Source of the DNA: Dysgonamonadaceae bacterium
GTDB lineage: Bacteria; Bacteroidota; Bacteroidia; Bacteroidales; Azobacteroidaceae
DNA: 41,574 nt
Assembly: GCA_031272075.1 (NCBI GenBank)
Contig: JAISUK010000016.1
Coordinates: forward strand, 1 to 41,574
Direction of reading: 5' to 3'
The position numbers and the translations under genes were made by a program. Each line of letters opens with the position of its first letter. The stretch's first letter is position 1. The notes under the pieces are model-generated. The model was not told the DNA's origin and did not search any database. It saw nothing but the letters and a program-made list of their open reading frames with translations. Positions 26,282 to 34,208 of this stretch are shown piece after piece.

Positions 26282-28105
26282 TCAGTAGAGTTTTTTCAGC
26301 AAATCGGCTCGTTTCAAGCGCAATAGCGCCTGTTGTATTTGTTTTTTGTATTTGTCGTCGTACCAGAAGAAATAGCTTCGCTGGCTCAATTTTTCAGCTT
26401 TGGTGCGGGCGGTATAGACCTGTTTCAGGGTATAGGGGTGGTAGCCGGTGTAGTAAATCTCTGTCGACAAAGTCATCGGCGTCGGAGTGAAATCCTGAAT
26501 TTGTTCTGCACGGATATTCATCGATTTCGAGATAACAGCCAATTCAGCCATGTCGGTCTCTGTACATGCCGGATGCGAACTGATAAAATAGGGGATCAGC
26601 TGCTGCTTGAGATGCTGTTGCTTGTTGATCTCATCGAAGCGGGCTTTGAATTGACGATAATAGTTGAACGAAGGTTTTCGAATACAATGCAATACACTGT
26701 CGGAAGTGTGTTCAGGGGCGATTTTCAGTCGTCCTGAAACATGGTTGGTCACCAATTCGTTGATATAGGCGCGCGCCGATTTATTCCATTCCTCATTCCG
26801 GGAGGGCGCGAGCAACAGATCGTAGCGGATGCCGCTGCCGATGAATGATTTTTTTATACCGTCCATCCGGTCGACGGCGGCATACAGTTCCAACAGCGGA
26901 CGGGAATCCACATTCAGGTTAGGGCAGACGGACGGGAAAATGCAGGACGGTTTTTTGCATTTTCCGCAAATCGTGAGATCAATCCCCTGCATCCGGTACA
27001 TATTGGCCGACGGACCGCCCAGATCGCTGATATATCCCTTGAAATCAGGCATTTTCTTGATTATTTGCACTTCTTTCAGGATGGATTCCAGCGAACGTGA
27101 AGAGATAAATTTCCCCTGATGGGCGGAAATGGTGCAGAAAGCGCAACCGCCGAAACATCCGCGGTGGATATTGATCGAATGGCGAATCATTTCATACGCA
27201 GGAATATGTTTATTTTGGTATTTCGGATGAGGCAACCGGGTATAAGGCAGGTCGTAGCTCCGATCCAGCTCTTCGGTTGTCATCGGTGGATAAGGCGGAT
27301 TGACCACCACCATCCGGTTGCCGGTCGGTTGGATCAGACGTGAAGCGTTCAGCCGGTTCGATTCTTCTTCTATATGCCTGAAATTCAGCGCCTGCTGTTT
27401 TTTGTCTTTCAAGCAGGCTTCGAACGAAGCAAGGCGGATGTCTCCGGGTCGTGGCGGTGGATCAGTATCCGTCAGATAAGCTGTCTGCGGTATCCGTGCG
27501 AAAATATCCGCGTCGCTTTCGTCCGGAGACCGGTTTTCAAGCGCGCTCGCCAAGGCAGTGACAGGCAATTCCCCCATCCCGTAGATAAGCGCGTCGGCGC
27601 CCGAATCAACCAGGATACTGGGCCTGAGCCTGTCTTGCCAGTAATCGTAGTGCGAAAGACGGCGCAGCGAGGCTTCGATACCGCCAATGACGACAGGTGT
27701 GTCCGGATAAAGTTGCTTCAGGATGCGGGAATATACAATGGTTGGGTATTCGGGTCGCATGTCGGGACGCGCATCGGGCGTATACGCATCGTCTGAACGC
27801 AAACGTTTGTTGGCGGTATATTTGTTGATCATGGAGTCCATGGCGCCTGCCGATACCGCAAAAAACCGCCGGGGTTTTCCGAGTTTTCTGAAATCGCGCA
27901 AATCATCTCGCCAGTTGGGTTGGGGGACGATCGCGACCCGCAGTCCGAGCGATTCCAGGGTTCTGCCGATCACGGCTGCACCAAATGAGGGGTGATCTAC
28001 GTAGGCATCGCCGCTGAAAAGGATAACATCCAAAGCATCCCAACCACGCAATGCCACCTCTTTTTTGGTCGTCGGCAACCAGTCCGTCAGGTTTCGGCTA
28101 TTCAT
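26282..28105 (-). CDS. ygiQ: YgiQ-family radical SAM protein
   Basis: The 607-residue product begins MNSRNLTDWLPTTKKEV, the usual YgiQ start, so the ATG at 28105 is preferred over one at 28132. This start also overlaps the rmlD stop by 4 bp (ATGA). The N-terminal half carries a cobalamin-binding-like segment (GDAYVDHPSFG). The radical-SAM cluster ligands are C317, C321 and C324 (RGCFGGCAFC). The C-terminal part matches the long YgiQ/DUF3362 extension. The biochemical role of YgiQ is not established. A full-length, conserved housekeeping protein. Confidence 0.93.
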   Translation of the reverse strand: MNSRNLTDWLPTTKKEVALRGWDALDVILFSGDAYVDHPSFGAAVIGRTLESLGLRVAIVPQPNWRDDLRDFRKLGKPRRFFAVSAGAMDSMINKYTANKRLRSDDAYTPDARPDMRPEYPTIVYSRILKQLYPDTPVVIGGIEASLRRLSHYDYWQDRLRPSILVDSGADALIYGMGELPVTALASALENRSPDESDADIFARIPQTAYLTDTDPPPRPGDIRLASFEACLKDKKQQALNFRHIEEESNRLNASRLIQPTGNRMVVVNPPYPPMTTEELDRSYDLPYTRLPHPKYQNKHIPAYEMIRHSINIHRGCFGGCAFCTISAHQGKFISSRSLESILKEVQIIKKMPDFKGYISDLGGPSANMYRMQGIDLTICGKCKKPSCIFPSVCPNLNVDSRPLLELYAAVDRMDGIKKSFIGSGIRYDLLLAPSRNEEWNKSARAYINELVTNHVSGRLKIAPEHTSDSVLHCIRKPSFNYYRQFKARFDEINKQQHLKQQLIPYFISSHPACTETDMAELAVISKSMNIRAEQIQDFTPTPMTLSTEIYYTGYHPYTLKQVYTARTKAEKLSQRSYFFWYDDKYKKQIQQALLRLKRADLLKKLY

Positions 28106-28980
28106 GAACGGCGGGATAAGCTGGAAATGCACCGCGACAGGCTGTCTTCCCAGTGCGGGATTGTCAGTCCGAAGGTCGTCTTAATCATTGTCTTGTCCAG
28201 AACGCTATAAATTGGGCGCATTGCTTTGACGGGGTATTCGCTTGTTGCAACCGGAATTATTTTGCAGGTATCAATTCCTGCCAATTGGTGGATTTTCAAA
28301 GCAAAATCGTACCAGGAACAGACGCCTTCGTTGCTGTAGTGGTAAATCCCGGCAGGGAAGCGTTGATGTGTCTCGCAAAAAGTAATGATTTTCAGGATAC
28401 ATTCCGCCAGGTCGGCTGCATAAGTAGGTGTCCCGAACTGGTCGGCGACCACGTTCAACCGTTCGCGTTCGTGTCCGAGCCGCAGCATTGTCTTGACGAA
28501 ATTGTTGCCGAAAGCAGAATACAGCCAGGAAGTGCGGATGATGATCGCGGGATGACCAAGCGTCAGCAAGATCCTTTCGCCATCGAGTTTGCTTTGTCCG
28601 TAGACAGATTGCGGATTGACAGGATCGGTCTCTTTATAAGGGATCGTGTTTTTCCCGTCGAACACATAATCGGTTGAGATATGGATGATTTTGGCTTTTC
28701 CGGCGGCTGCGTTCGCCAGATTACGGACACAGTCGCGATTGACGCGAAAACAAGCCTCCGTGTCTTCTTCGGCTTTGTCTACGGCGGTATACGCGGCGCA
28801 GTTGATCACATATTCGATGCTGTTGGTTTCGATGAAATCGGCAATTTGGGATTGCTGTGAGAGGTCGAGCGTATCCACATCGGTGGGGAAAAAACAAAAT
28901 GCCGGATATTCCTCCATCAATTGTTGCAGCTCGTTTCCCAGTTGGCCGTTAGCGCCGGTAATAAGAATTTGTTTTGTCAT
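28102..28980 (-). CDS. rfbD: dTDP-4-dehydrorhamnose reductase
   Basis: The 292-residue protein has the Rossmann NAD(P)H motif GANGQLG at the N-terminus, the STDYVFDG segment, and the catalytic pair Y127/K131 (VYGQSK) of the short-chain reductase family. RmlD performs the last step of dTDP-L-rhamnose synthesis, reducing dTDP-4-dehydro-L-rhamnose in the cytoplasm for surface polysaccharides. Length is normal. The other rml genes are not in this window. The gene is read from a -7 box just upstream and is co-transcribed with ygiQ. Confidence 0.94.
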   Translation of the reverse strand: MTKQILITGANGQLGNELQQLMEEYPAFCFFPTDVDTLDLSQQSQIADFIETNSIEYVINCAAYTAVDKAEEDTEACFRVNRDCVRNLANAAAGKAKIIHISTDYVFDGKNTIPYKETDPVNPQSVYGQSKLDGERILLTLGHPAIIIRTSWLYSAFGNNFVKTMLRLGHERERLNVVADQFGTPTYAADLAECILKIITFCETHQRFPAGIYHYSNEGVCSWYDFALKIHQLAGIDTCKIIPVATSEYPVKAMRPIYSVLDKTMIKTTFGLTIPHWEDSLSRCISSLSRRS

Positions 28981-29002
28981 ATCCTTTTTGCATTGATAAG
29001 TG

Positions 29003-29010
29003 CAAAGGTA
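29003..29010 (-). promoter_or_regulatory. -7 box for rmlD-ygiQ
   Basis: On the - strand TACCTTTG matches TAnnTTTG, 22 bases before the rmlD ATG. No TTTG occurs at the usual upstream distance. A 10-base palindrome lies in the spacer. Confidence 0.5.
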
Positions 29011-29012
29011 AT

Positions 29013-29022
29013 CAATTAATTG
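29013..29022. promoter_or_regulatory. CAATTAATTG palindrome in the divergent promoter region
   Basis: A perfect 10-base palindrome falls between the -7 box of rmlD and the start of the MNT promoter. It could be an operator, but such A/T palindromes also arise by chance. Confidence 0.25.
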
Positions 29023-29050
29023 TTGTTTTCTGATTAATTTGTTCGCCTCT

Positions 29051-29082
29051 TTTGTTCATTCTGAAATGATTTTGTATATTTG
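29051..29082 (+). promoter_or_regulatory. Promoter of the MNT antitoxin-like gene
   Basis: TTTG (29051-29054), a 20-base spacer and TATATTTG (29075-29082) match the consensus. Transcription would begin near 29089, about 20 bases before the ATG at 29110. An ATTGCAAT palindrome lies in the leader at 29099-29106. Confidence 0.75.
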
Positions 29083-29109
29083 TCGTTGTAATCATATAAT
29101 TGCAATCAA

Positions 29110-29376
29110 ATGAACACCAAAATATTAGAAGATATCCGTTCGGTTAAACGCCGATTGATTCCAAACGAACGTCTGATTCTTTTCGGTTCGCATGCTCGTG
29201 GAGATGCCCGAACTGATTCAGACTGGGATTTATTGATTTTACTCAATAAACCGAATAAAGAGATCTCTGATTACGATAATTATGGTTTTCCTTTCGACGA
29301 AATTGGTTGGGATTATGGCGCAATGCTGCTAATAGACTTTATTATGCTTTTTTTTATGCTGCAGGCGCATTGTTGA
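29110..29376 (+). pseudogene. MNT-type nucleotidyltransferase (antitoxin-like), 3'-truncated
   Basis: The 88-residue frame starts as a minimal nucleotidyltransferase with the catalytic signature GSHARGDARTDSDWDLLIL, where the GS and DxD residues of the fold are intact. These proteins are the antitoxin half of HEPN/MNT pairs. Normal similarity stops after FPFDEIGWDYGA (about base 29325). The last 16 or so residues (MLLIDFIMLFFMLQAHC) are an out-of-frame reading of HEPN sequence. The usual C-terminal 25-30 residues are missing. A deletion has joined the antitoxin to its partner. A strong promoter remains upstream, so a short product may still be made. Confidence 0.75.
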
Positions 29377-29447
29377 TAAACGACGGTCATGTTGTTCATG
29401 CTCATAATGGAGTAAAAACATTGTTGTCATTCTATTATGATGTATGA
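29319..29447 (+). pseudogene. HEPN-domain toxin remnant fused out of frame to the MNT gene
   Basis: A 42-residue frame overlapping the end of the MNT reading frame encodes RNAANRLYYAFFYAAGALL followed by INDGHVVHAHNGVKTLLSFYYDV. This is the core helix pair of HEPN proteins partnered with MNT (compare the usual NRxYYAxFYAAxALL and HxGVKxLL patterns). There is no start codon, and it ends before the region where the catalytic R-x4-6-H motif normally lies. Both ends of the toxin are therefore missing. The junction with the antitoxin lies near 29319-29325. Confidence 0.72.
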
Positions 29448-29476
29448 AGTGCTTATAATAAGATCGTTAATTATGA

Positions 29477-30673
29477 ATGAATAGAAGAAATAAATTCATG
29501 GCGTCGCCGTTATCCATTTCCCGAAACAAAAGCTTTTTTATCTTATTGCTGTCACTTTTTTTCGTCGGAACGAATTATGTTGCTTGCAGTAAAAAAGAAA
29601 AACATCTGGCAGCTGTTTTGTCGCCTTATTTTTCCCCGCCGGCCGAGTATCAATTCAATTTCGGAAGCTACCGTTCGCCGCTGATATGCTATAATGGAGA
29701 TACCGTAAAAACGCCTGAAGACTGGGCGCTTCGACGAAAAGAAATCTACGATACCTGGACAAATATGCTTGGTAAATGGCCGGAAATTATCCATAGAAAT
29801 CATCTATCTTATATAGATACTATTTATTATCCAGCTTATATCGAATATAAAGTCGGATTTTATTGGACGCCGAAGGAAGAAACCACAGGATATTTATTGG
29901 TTCCAAAGGCGAAAGGCAAAAAACCGGCGGTCATCACCGTGTATTACGAACCCGAAACTGCCATAGGGAAAGGTGACAATCCCCATCGTGATTTTGCCCG
30001 TCAATTGACAAAGAAAGGCTTTGTTACGCTATCCATCGGAACGGCGGAAGCCACGCAAGCAGGGGTTTATTCCCTGTTTTATCCCGACATCCACCATGCG
30101 GAGGTGCAGCCGCTTTCCATGTTGGCTTATGCAGCCGCCAATGCCTGGCAAGCGCTTGCTGCAGTCAAAGAGGTCGATTCTACGCGCATCGGCATTTTAG
30201 GACATTCTTTTGGGGGGAAATGGGCGATGTTCGCTTCCTGTCTGTACGAAAAATTTGCTTGCGCTGCCTGGTCAGATCCCGGCATCGTGTTTGACGAATC
30301 GCGTGCGGACGTCAATTACTGGGAACCGTATTATTTGGGATACCATGCTCCTCCCTGGCGCGAAAGAGGCGCCATTACTGCAACGAATCCTGCTCGCGGT
30401 TTGTATGTGAAATTGCGGAACGAAGGATTTGATCTGCACGAACTGCATGCGTTGATGGCTCCGCGCCCCTTTCTCGTTTCAGGAGGTTCGGAAGATCCAG
30501 TAGGACGCTGGATACCCTTGAATCACACCATTGCCGTAAACCGTTTGCTGGGTTATGAAAACAGGGTGGCGATGTCGAATCGGGAAACACACAGCCCCGA
30601 TGAGGCCTCCAATGAAATCATCTGCAATTTCTTTTTATATTTTCTGGGGAATACTTCCTTGATCCCCGAATGA
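29477..30673 (+). CDS. Alpha/beta-hydrolase lipoprotein, AXE1/dienelactone-hydrolase-like esterase
   Basis: The 398-residue protein has a long N-terminal leader whose hydrophobic stretch ends at YVAC (C37), suggesting a lipoprotein. The ATG at 29498 is an alternative start. The fold is alpha/beta hydrolase with a visible triad: nucleophile S244 (GHSFGGKW), acid D340 (GGSEDPVGRW) and H372 (ETHSPDE). The family includes acetyl-xylan and other carbohydrate esterases, so removal of acyl groups from a glycan is plausible. The substrate is not shown by the sequence. It is read towards PUL2 and shares a terminator hairpin with it. It has no clear promoter of its own and may rely on the upstream MNT promoter. 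Confidence 0.8.
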   Translation: MNRRNKFMASPLSISRNKSFFILLLSLFFVGTNYVACSKKEKHLAAVLSPYFSPPAEYQFNFGSYRSPLICYNGDTVKTPEDWALRRKEIYDTWTNMLGKWPEIIHRNHLSYIDTIYYPAYIEYKVGFYWTPKEETTGYLLVPKAKGKKPAVITVYYEPETAIGKGDNPHRDFARQLTKKGFVTLSIGTAEATQAGVYSLFYPDIHHAEVQPLSMLAYAAANAWQALAAVKEVDSTRIGILGHSFGGKWAMFASCLYEKFACAAWSDPGIVFDESRADVNYWEPYYLGYHAPPWRERGAITATNPARGLYVKLRNEGFDLHELHALMAPRPFLVSGGSEDPVGRWIPLNHTIAVNRLLGYENRVAMSNRETHSPDEASNEIICNFFLYFLGNTSLIPE

Positions 30674-30688
30674 AAGCCATGACATACA

Positions 30689-30731
30689 AATTTGCCCGGT
30701 CACTGCGATTTTTCACAATGCCGGGCAAATT
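30689..30731. terminator. Bidirectional hairpin between esterase and PUL2
   Basis: A perfect 11-base inverted repeat, AATTTGCCCGG (30689-30699) and CCGGGCAAATT (30721-30731), continues inward with further pairing around a T-rich loop. It lies between the convergent stops of the esterase (30673) and the PUL2 lipoprotein (30762). No long T run follows on either strand, so efficiency is uncertain. Confidence 0.7.
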
Positions 30732-30761
30732 AAACTCAATTATTATGAGAAATTGATCTCG

Positions 30762-32525
30762 TTAGAAAGGTTCAAACCTGCTGATGTCGTAAGCGAGGAT
30801 CCCGTGACCGGTGGTCATCATGTATACCTGAACCGCTGAGCCGTCGGAGTTGCTTCCGAAGCACACGTCGCCGGTTTTGTTTCCGTTAGCTCCAACCGTA
30901 CCGCTGGAATGGTAGTAAGAGGTCATACCTGTCAAAGTCGCATTTTGCGTGCCGGAGACATTCGGGTCGAAGTTTTGCAGACGACTGTCCATAATTCTAT
31001 TGGCGGTAAACGCATTGGCGGCATAAGTAGTGATATTAGCAATAACCAACCGGTTGTATGCATCCACATTGCTGCTGGTCAATCCGTTTTGCGTAGCGAG
31101 CATTTTCACACCATTGAACTCGATATAATCCGATCCCTTGATGTCGGTAGCCCACCAGTCGCCACCGGCGCTGATCGGCAAGGTGCTTGCCGGACTTGTG
31201 GTACAGTAATACTGTGTCCTGCCGTCGATACCTGACAAGATATACGAAGGATTGTCGTCCGTATTCATCGGGATGATTTTCCCGTTGTTGTTGAAGGTAA
31301 CGCCGTAATTTCCAACCCACGGGCTGTTGGCATCGATGACTTCGCCGTTTTCGACCGTGAACAGGAAGCCTCGCTTCAGGGTTTTGGCCAGCAGGCCGAT
31401 TTTGGCTCTACCGGACAACAGGTTGCCTTTCACAGATATGGTTCGGCCTATGTCGCCCGATGCAATCAACTCGGTAGTCGGCTTGGACATGATTTTTGTC
31501 GGAGGACTATCCAATCCATTTTTCCAGACAAAGAAATCTACTGTGCTGGAATAGGTTGCATTACCTACCATAGAGAAACAGACTGCTAGCAGCACGCCGT
31601 TGTCATCCGAATCGATCCCGAATAAGCCGATGTTGCCTGTGCCGCTTGTGTTGACGGTCTTGTCCAGTTTAGCGCCTGTAAAACGATTGAATCTCAAGAA
31701 GTTGCCATTGTCGTAAGAAACAATCAATTCGTTATCGACAACCGCCAATGAGCGATTGCTGTTTTCCACAAAACCTTTCGGGTCGGCATTCGTGGTTTGC
31801 CAACCGAACAATACGGAAATCACGCCGATCTTTCCGTAAGGCACGTAGGCGGGATCAACCATCTCCGTATAGTAATCTTTTTGCGTCCCGTCTTGGGCGG
31901 TAACGGTAATTTTGTTTCTGACCGTCAGGTTCATGTAAGTGCCGTCCGCTATCGAAACGGTCGCCCACGGTGAAATGAGGAACTCCACTTTTGCGTTTTG
32001 AAGCGCATCGAATACCGTAGAAGAAGTTCGATAGATCAAGATTTTGTTTTCGCCGTCTTTCACATCGATATTGGTAGTGACGAGCGGCAAATCCGGCAGC
32101 ACCAGCTTGGTGATGTCCGCCTTGCTGGATTTAACCAATTTTGCGGACATTACATAGTCTGCCACTTCGCCGTTGACGAAAGTGACTGTCACGGTCACCG
32201 GATTCGTCAAATCGCTGATACCGGACAATGCGGGCGAGATTTTTGCACCGTCCGGCAGGTTGGCGGCCAGGATCAAATTGTTTGTCTGGGACATGATCGG
32301 TTCCGTATCGGAAGCATAATACGGCAAGTTAAAAACGATCGTTTTATTCGTATTGTCTATGTCGGCCTTTACAGCGGACTGATAATCTTTCGTTAAATAA
32401 GCGGTGACGGAAAATAAATCTTTATCCACCACCCTGCTTTCAAAGTCCACCACATCCTCCTCTTTGCAGGCCGAAAAAGCCAGGGAAAAAAGCAGAAGTC
32501 CTGAGAATATATTTTTCAGTTTCAT
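30762..32525 (-). CDS. SusE/F-position glycan-binding lipoprotein with DUF5018-like domain (PUL2)
   Basis: This 587-residue lipoprotein has a Cys at residue 20 (FSAC) followed by KEED, a good surface-export signal. The N-terminal third (about 30-215) contains repeated strand patterns (ITKLVLPDLP, NKITVTAQDGTQKDY) typical of DUF5018/SusE-like modules. The C-terminal two thirds, from about 225, look like a propeller of blade-like strands (NRSLAVVDNELIVSYDNGNFLRFNRFTGAKL). It is the last gene of PUL2, 23 bases after susD. A surface glycan-binding role follows from position and architecture. The ligand is unknown. Confidence 0.75.
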   Translation of the reverse strand: MKLKNIFSGLLLFSLAFSACKEEDVVDFESRVVDKDLFSVTAYLTKDYQSAVKADIDNTNKTIVFNLPYYASDTEPIMSQTNNLILAANLPDGAKISPALSGISDLTNPVTVTVTFVNGEVADYVMSAKLVKSSKADITKLVLPDLPLVTTNIDVKDGENKILIYRTSSTVFDALQNAKVEFLISPWATVSIADGTYMNLTVRNKITVTAQDGTQKDYYTEMVDPAYVPYGKIGVISVLFGWQTTNADPKGFVENSNRSLAVVDNELIVSYDNGNFLRFNRFTGAKLDKTVNTSGTGNIGLFGIDSDDNGVLLAVCFSMVGNATYSSTVDFFVWKNGLDSPPTKIMSKPTTELIASGDIGRTISVKGNLLSGRAKIGLLAKTLKRGFLFTVENGEVIDANSPWVGNYGVTFNNNGKIIPMNTDDNPSYILSGIDGRTQYYCTTSPASTLPISAGGDWWATDIKGSDYIEFNGVKMLATQNGLTSSNVDAYNRLVIANITTYAANAFTANRIMDSRLQNFDPNVSGTQNATLTGMTSYYHSSGTVGANGNKTGDVCFGSNSDGSAVQVYMMTTGHGILAYDISRFEPF

Positions 32526-32548
32526 ACGTCAATATTTTATTTTTATTA

Positions 32549-34195
32549 TTATCTCCAAATAGCATCCTGGATGCACAAAGTGTTTCGTCTGACTTCCGTA
32601 TAAGGAATCGGGAAGATATTATACTTCTCCGGAAACAGGCGGTCTTTCACGTCAGCTTCGACGCGTTCGTAGGTATAAGCAGTACCCGATTTGGTGATTT
32701 TCACTCCATGCGTACGGGCGCCTTGCAGCACTTGGTCTGTGATGCCCCAACGTCTTAAATCCCAAAAACGGTGTCCTTCAAGTCCCAATTCGCAAATCCG
32801 TTCTTTCTGCAAGTCAGTCAGATAGTTTTCCCAAAGCGATCTTTGACTCAGATCCGGCAATTGTGCGCGGGTTCTGATTTTATTCAAATATTCGTAAGCC
32901 TTAGCAAAATCGTTTTTCCGGGCGTAGGCTTCCGACAAGATCAAAATGATTTCAGCATAGCGCATTTCAATCCAGTACTGACTGCTTTTGTTTACGGACG
33001 AATAGTCGATGGTGGTACTCAAAAATTTACGTACTGCGTAGCCTGTCACCGACCTGCGCATGGCTTCGTTTCCGCTTTCGGAATATTGCAAGAAACCATC
33101 TTGTCCGTCTACGTAAAGCTGCAAGTCTCTGCCTCTCCATGACGCACCGTTATACAATATGGTCTGGTAGAAGCGTACATCCCTGTTCGTCCACGGGTCG
33201 GTGATTGTTCCTTTGGATACGTCCGTCCAACTGAACGGTTGCCATACGCCGCCGACTTTGATGTCGTAGCTGGAAGCAAATTCGTCGGTAGGAGAAACGA
33301 GTCCTCCGATGTATACGGTGCCGAGTACTTGCTGGTCGCCCGAAGGACAAGCAGCAGCGTCAAACTGATGACCATTGTCGGCGCTGTAATACACCGGAAT
33401 AATCAACTCTTTGTTGTTGGCGGTAGTAAAAATCGAAGCATAATTCGACACCAGTTCGTATACGCCTTTTGATGCCAGTTCTTCCACTTTCTTGGCTGCG
33501 GTGATGGCCTGATCCCAACGTCCTGCATACAGGGCGGCTCGAGCCAGCATGCCCCAAGCAGCGCCTTTTGTTAGTCGTCCGTATTCCGTCCAGGTTTCCG
33601 GCAATACTTCTGCCGCTTTTTCATATTCCTGGATGATGAAAGTCCAACATTCGTCAGCTGAAGAGCGCGCTTTCTGAGCTTCTTCGGGTCCATCCAGTTT
33701 GGTTTCGTCGATGCGCAAGATAACGCCTCCGTGTCGAATCACCAGGTCCTGGTATAAAAATGCCCTCAGGAAGCGAATTTCGGCGACCCTGACGCTCAAT
33801 TCGTCGGGATCAAGATTGTCTCCATTCCCATTATTTACCGAGATAAGAAAATCATTCAGTTTTTTGATATTCGAATAATAGCTATCCCAGGGAGAGAGTG
33901 CATTTTCTTCGCTCAAATAATTGACCACCGAAAACAGCCGGTTGGCAAAATTGCCGTCCTGATAACGTGTGTATTTAAGCAGATCGCTGTAGCCGTCGGA
34001 CAAAACCCCCGGATATGCCAACTCGCTGACATTGATGTTGTACAACACATCGGAGTAAAAGCTTTTCACATTGAAATCAAGGTTCCGGATGGAAGCCCAG
34101 ATTTCCTCATCTCCATATCGCCCTGCCGGATTGACATCGAGGCAGGAAGGCATTACGAAGACGGTTAATAAACAAGCAATTATAATCTTTTTCAT
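32549..34195 (-). CDS. susD: SusD/RagB-family lipoprotein (PUL2)
   Basis: This 548-residue SusD-family protein has its lipid-attachment Cys at residue 18 (MPSC) followed by LDVNPAGRYGDEEIW. Family hallmarks include EIRFLRAFLYQDLVIRHGG, MRYAEIILILSEAYARK and the C-terminal FPIPYTEVRRN. It would bind the same ligand as the adjacent SusC and close over it. It starts 13 bases after the susC stop. Its sequence is clearly different from the PUL1 SusD, so a different ligand is likely. Confidence 0.96.
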   Translation of the reverse strand: MKKIIIACLLTVFVMPSCLDVNPAGRYGDEEIWASIRNLDFNVKSFYSDVLYNINVSELAYPGVLSDGYSDLLKYTRYQDGNFANRLFSVVNYLSEENALSPWDSYYSNIKKLNDFLISVNNGNGDNLDPDELSVRVAEIRFLRAFLYQDLVIRHGGVILRIDETKLDGPEEAQKARSSADECWTFIIQEYEKAAEVLPETWTEYGRLTKGAAWGMLARAALYAGRWDQAITAAKKVEELASKGVYELVSNYASIFTTANNKELIIPVYYSADNGHQFDAAACPSGDQQVLGTVYIGGLVSPTDEFASSYDIKVGGVWQPFSWTDVSKGTITDPWTNRDVRFYQTILYNGASWRGRDLQLYVDGQDGFLQYSESGNEAMRRSVTGYAVRKFLSTTIDYSSVNKSSQYWIEMRYAEIILILSEAYARKNDFAKAYEYLNKIRTRAQLPDLSQRSLWENYLTDLQKERICELGLEGHRFWDLRRWGITDQVLQGARTHGVKITKSGTAYTYERVEADVKDRLFPEKYNIFPIPYTEVRRNTLCIQDAIWR

Positions 34196-34208
34196 AAATT
34201 CAATTGTT

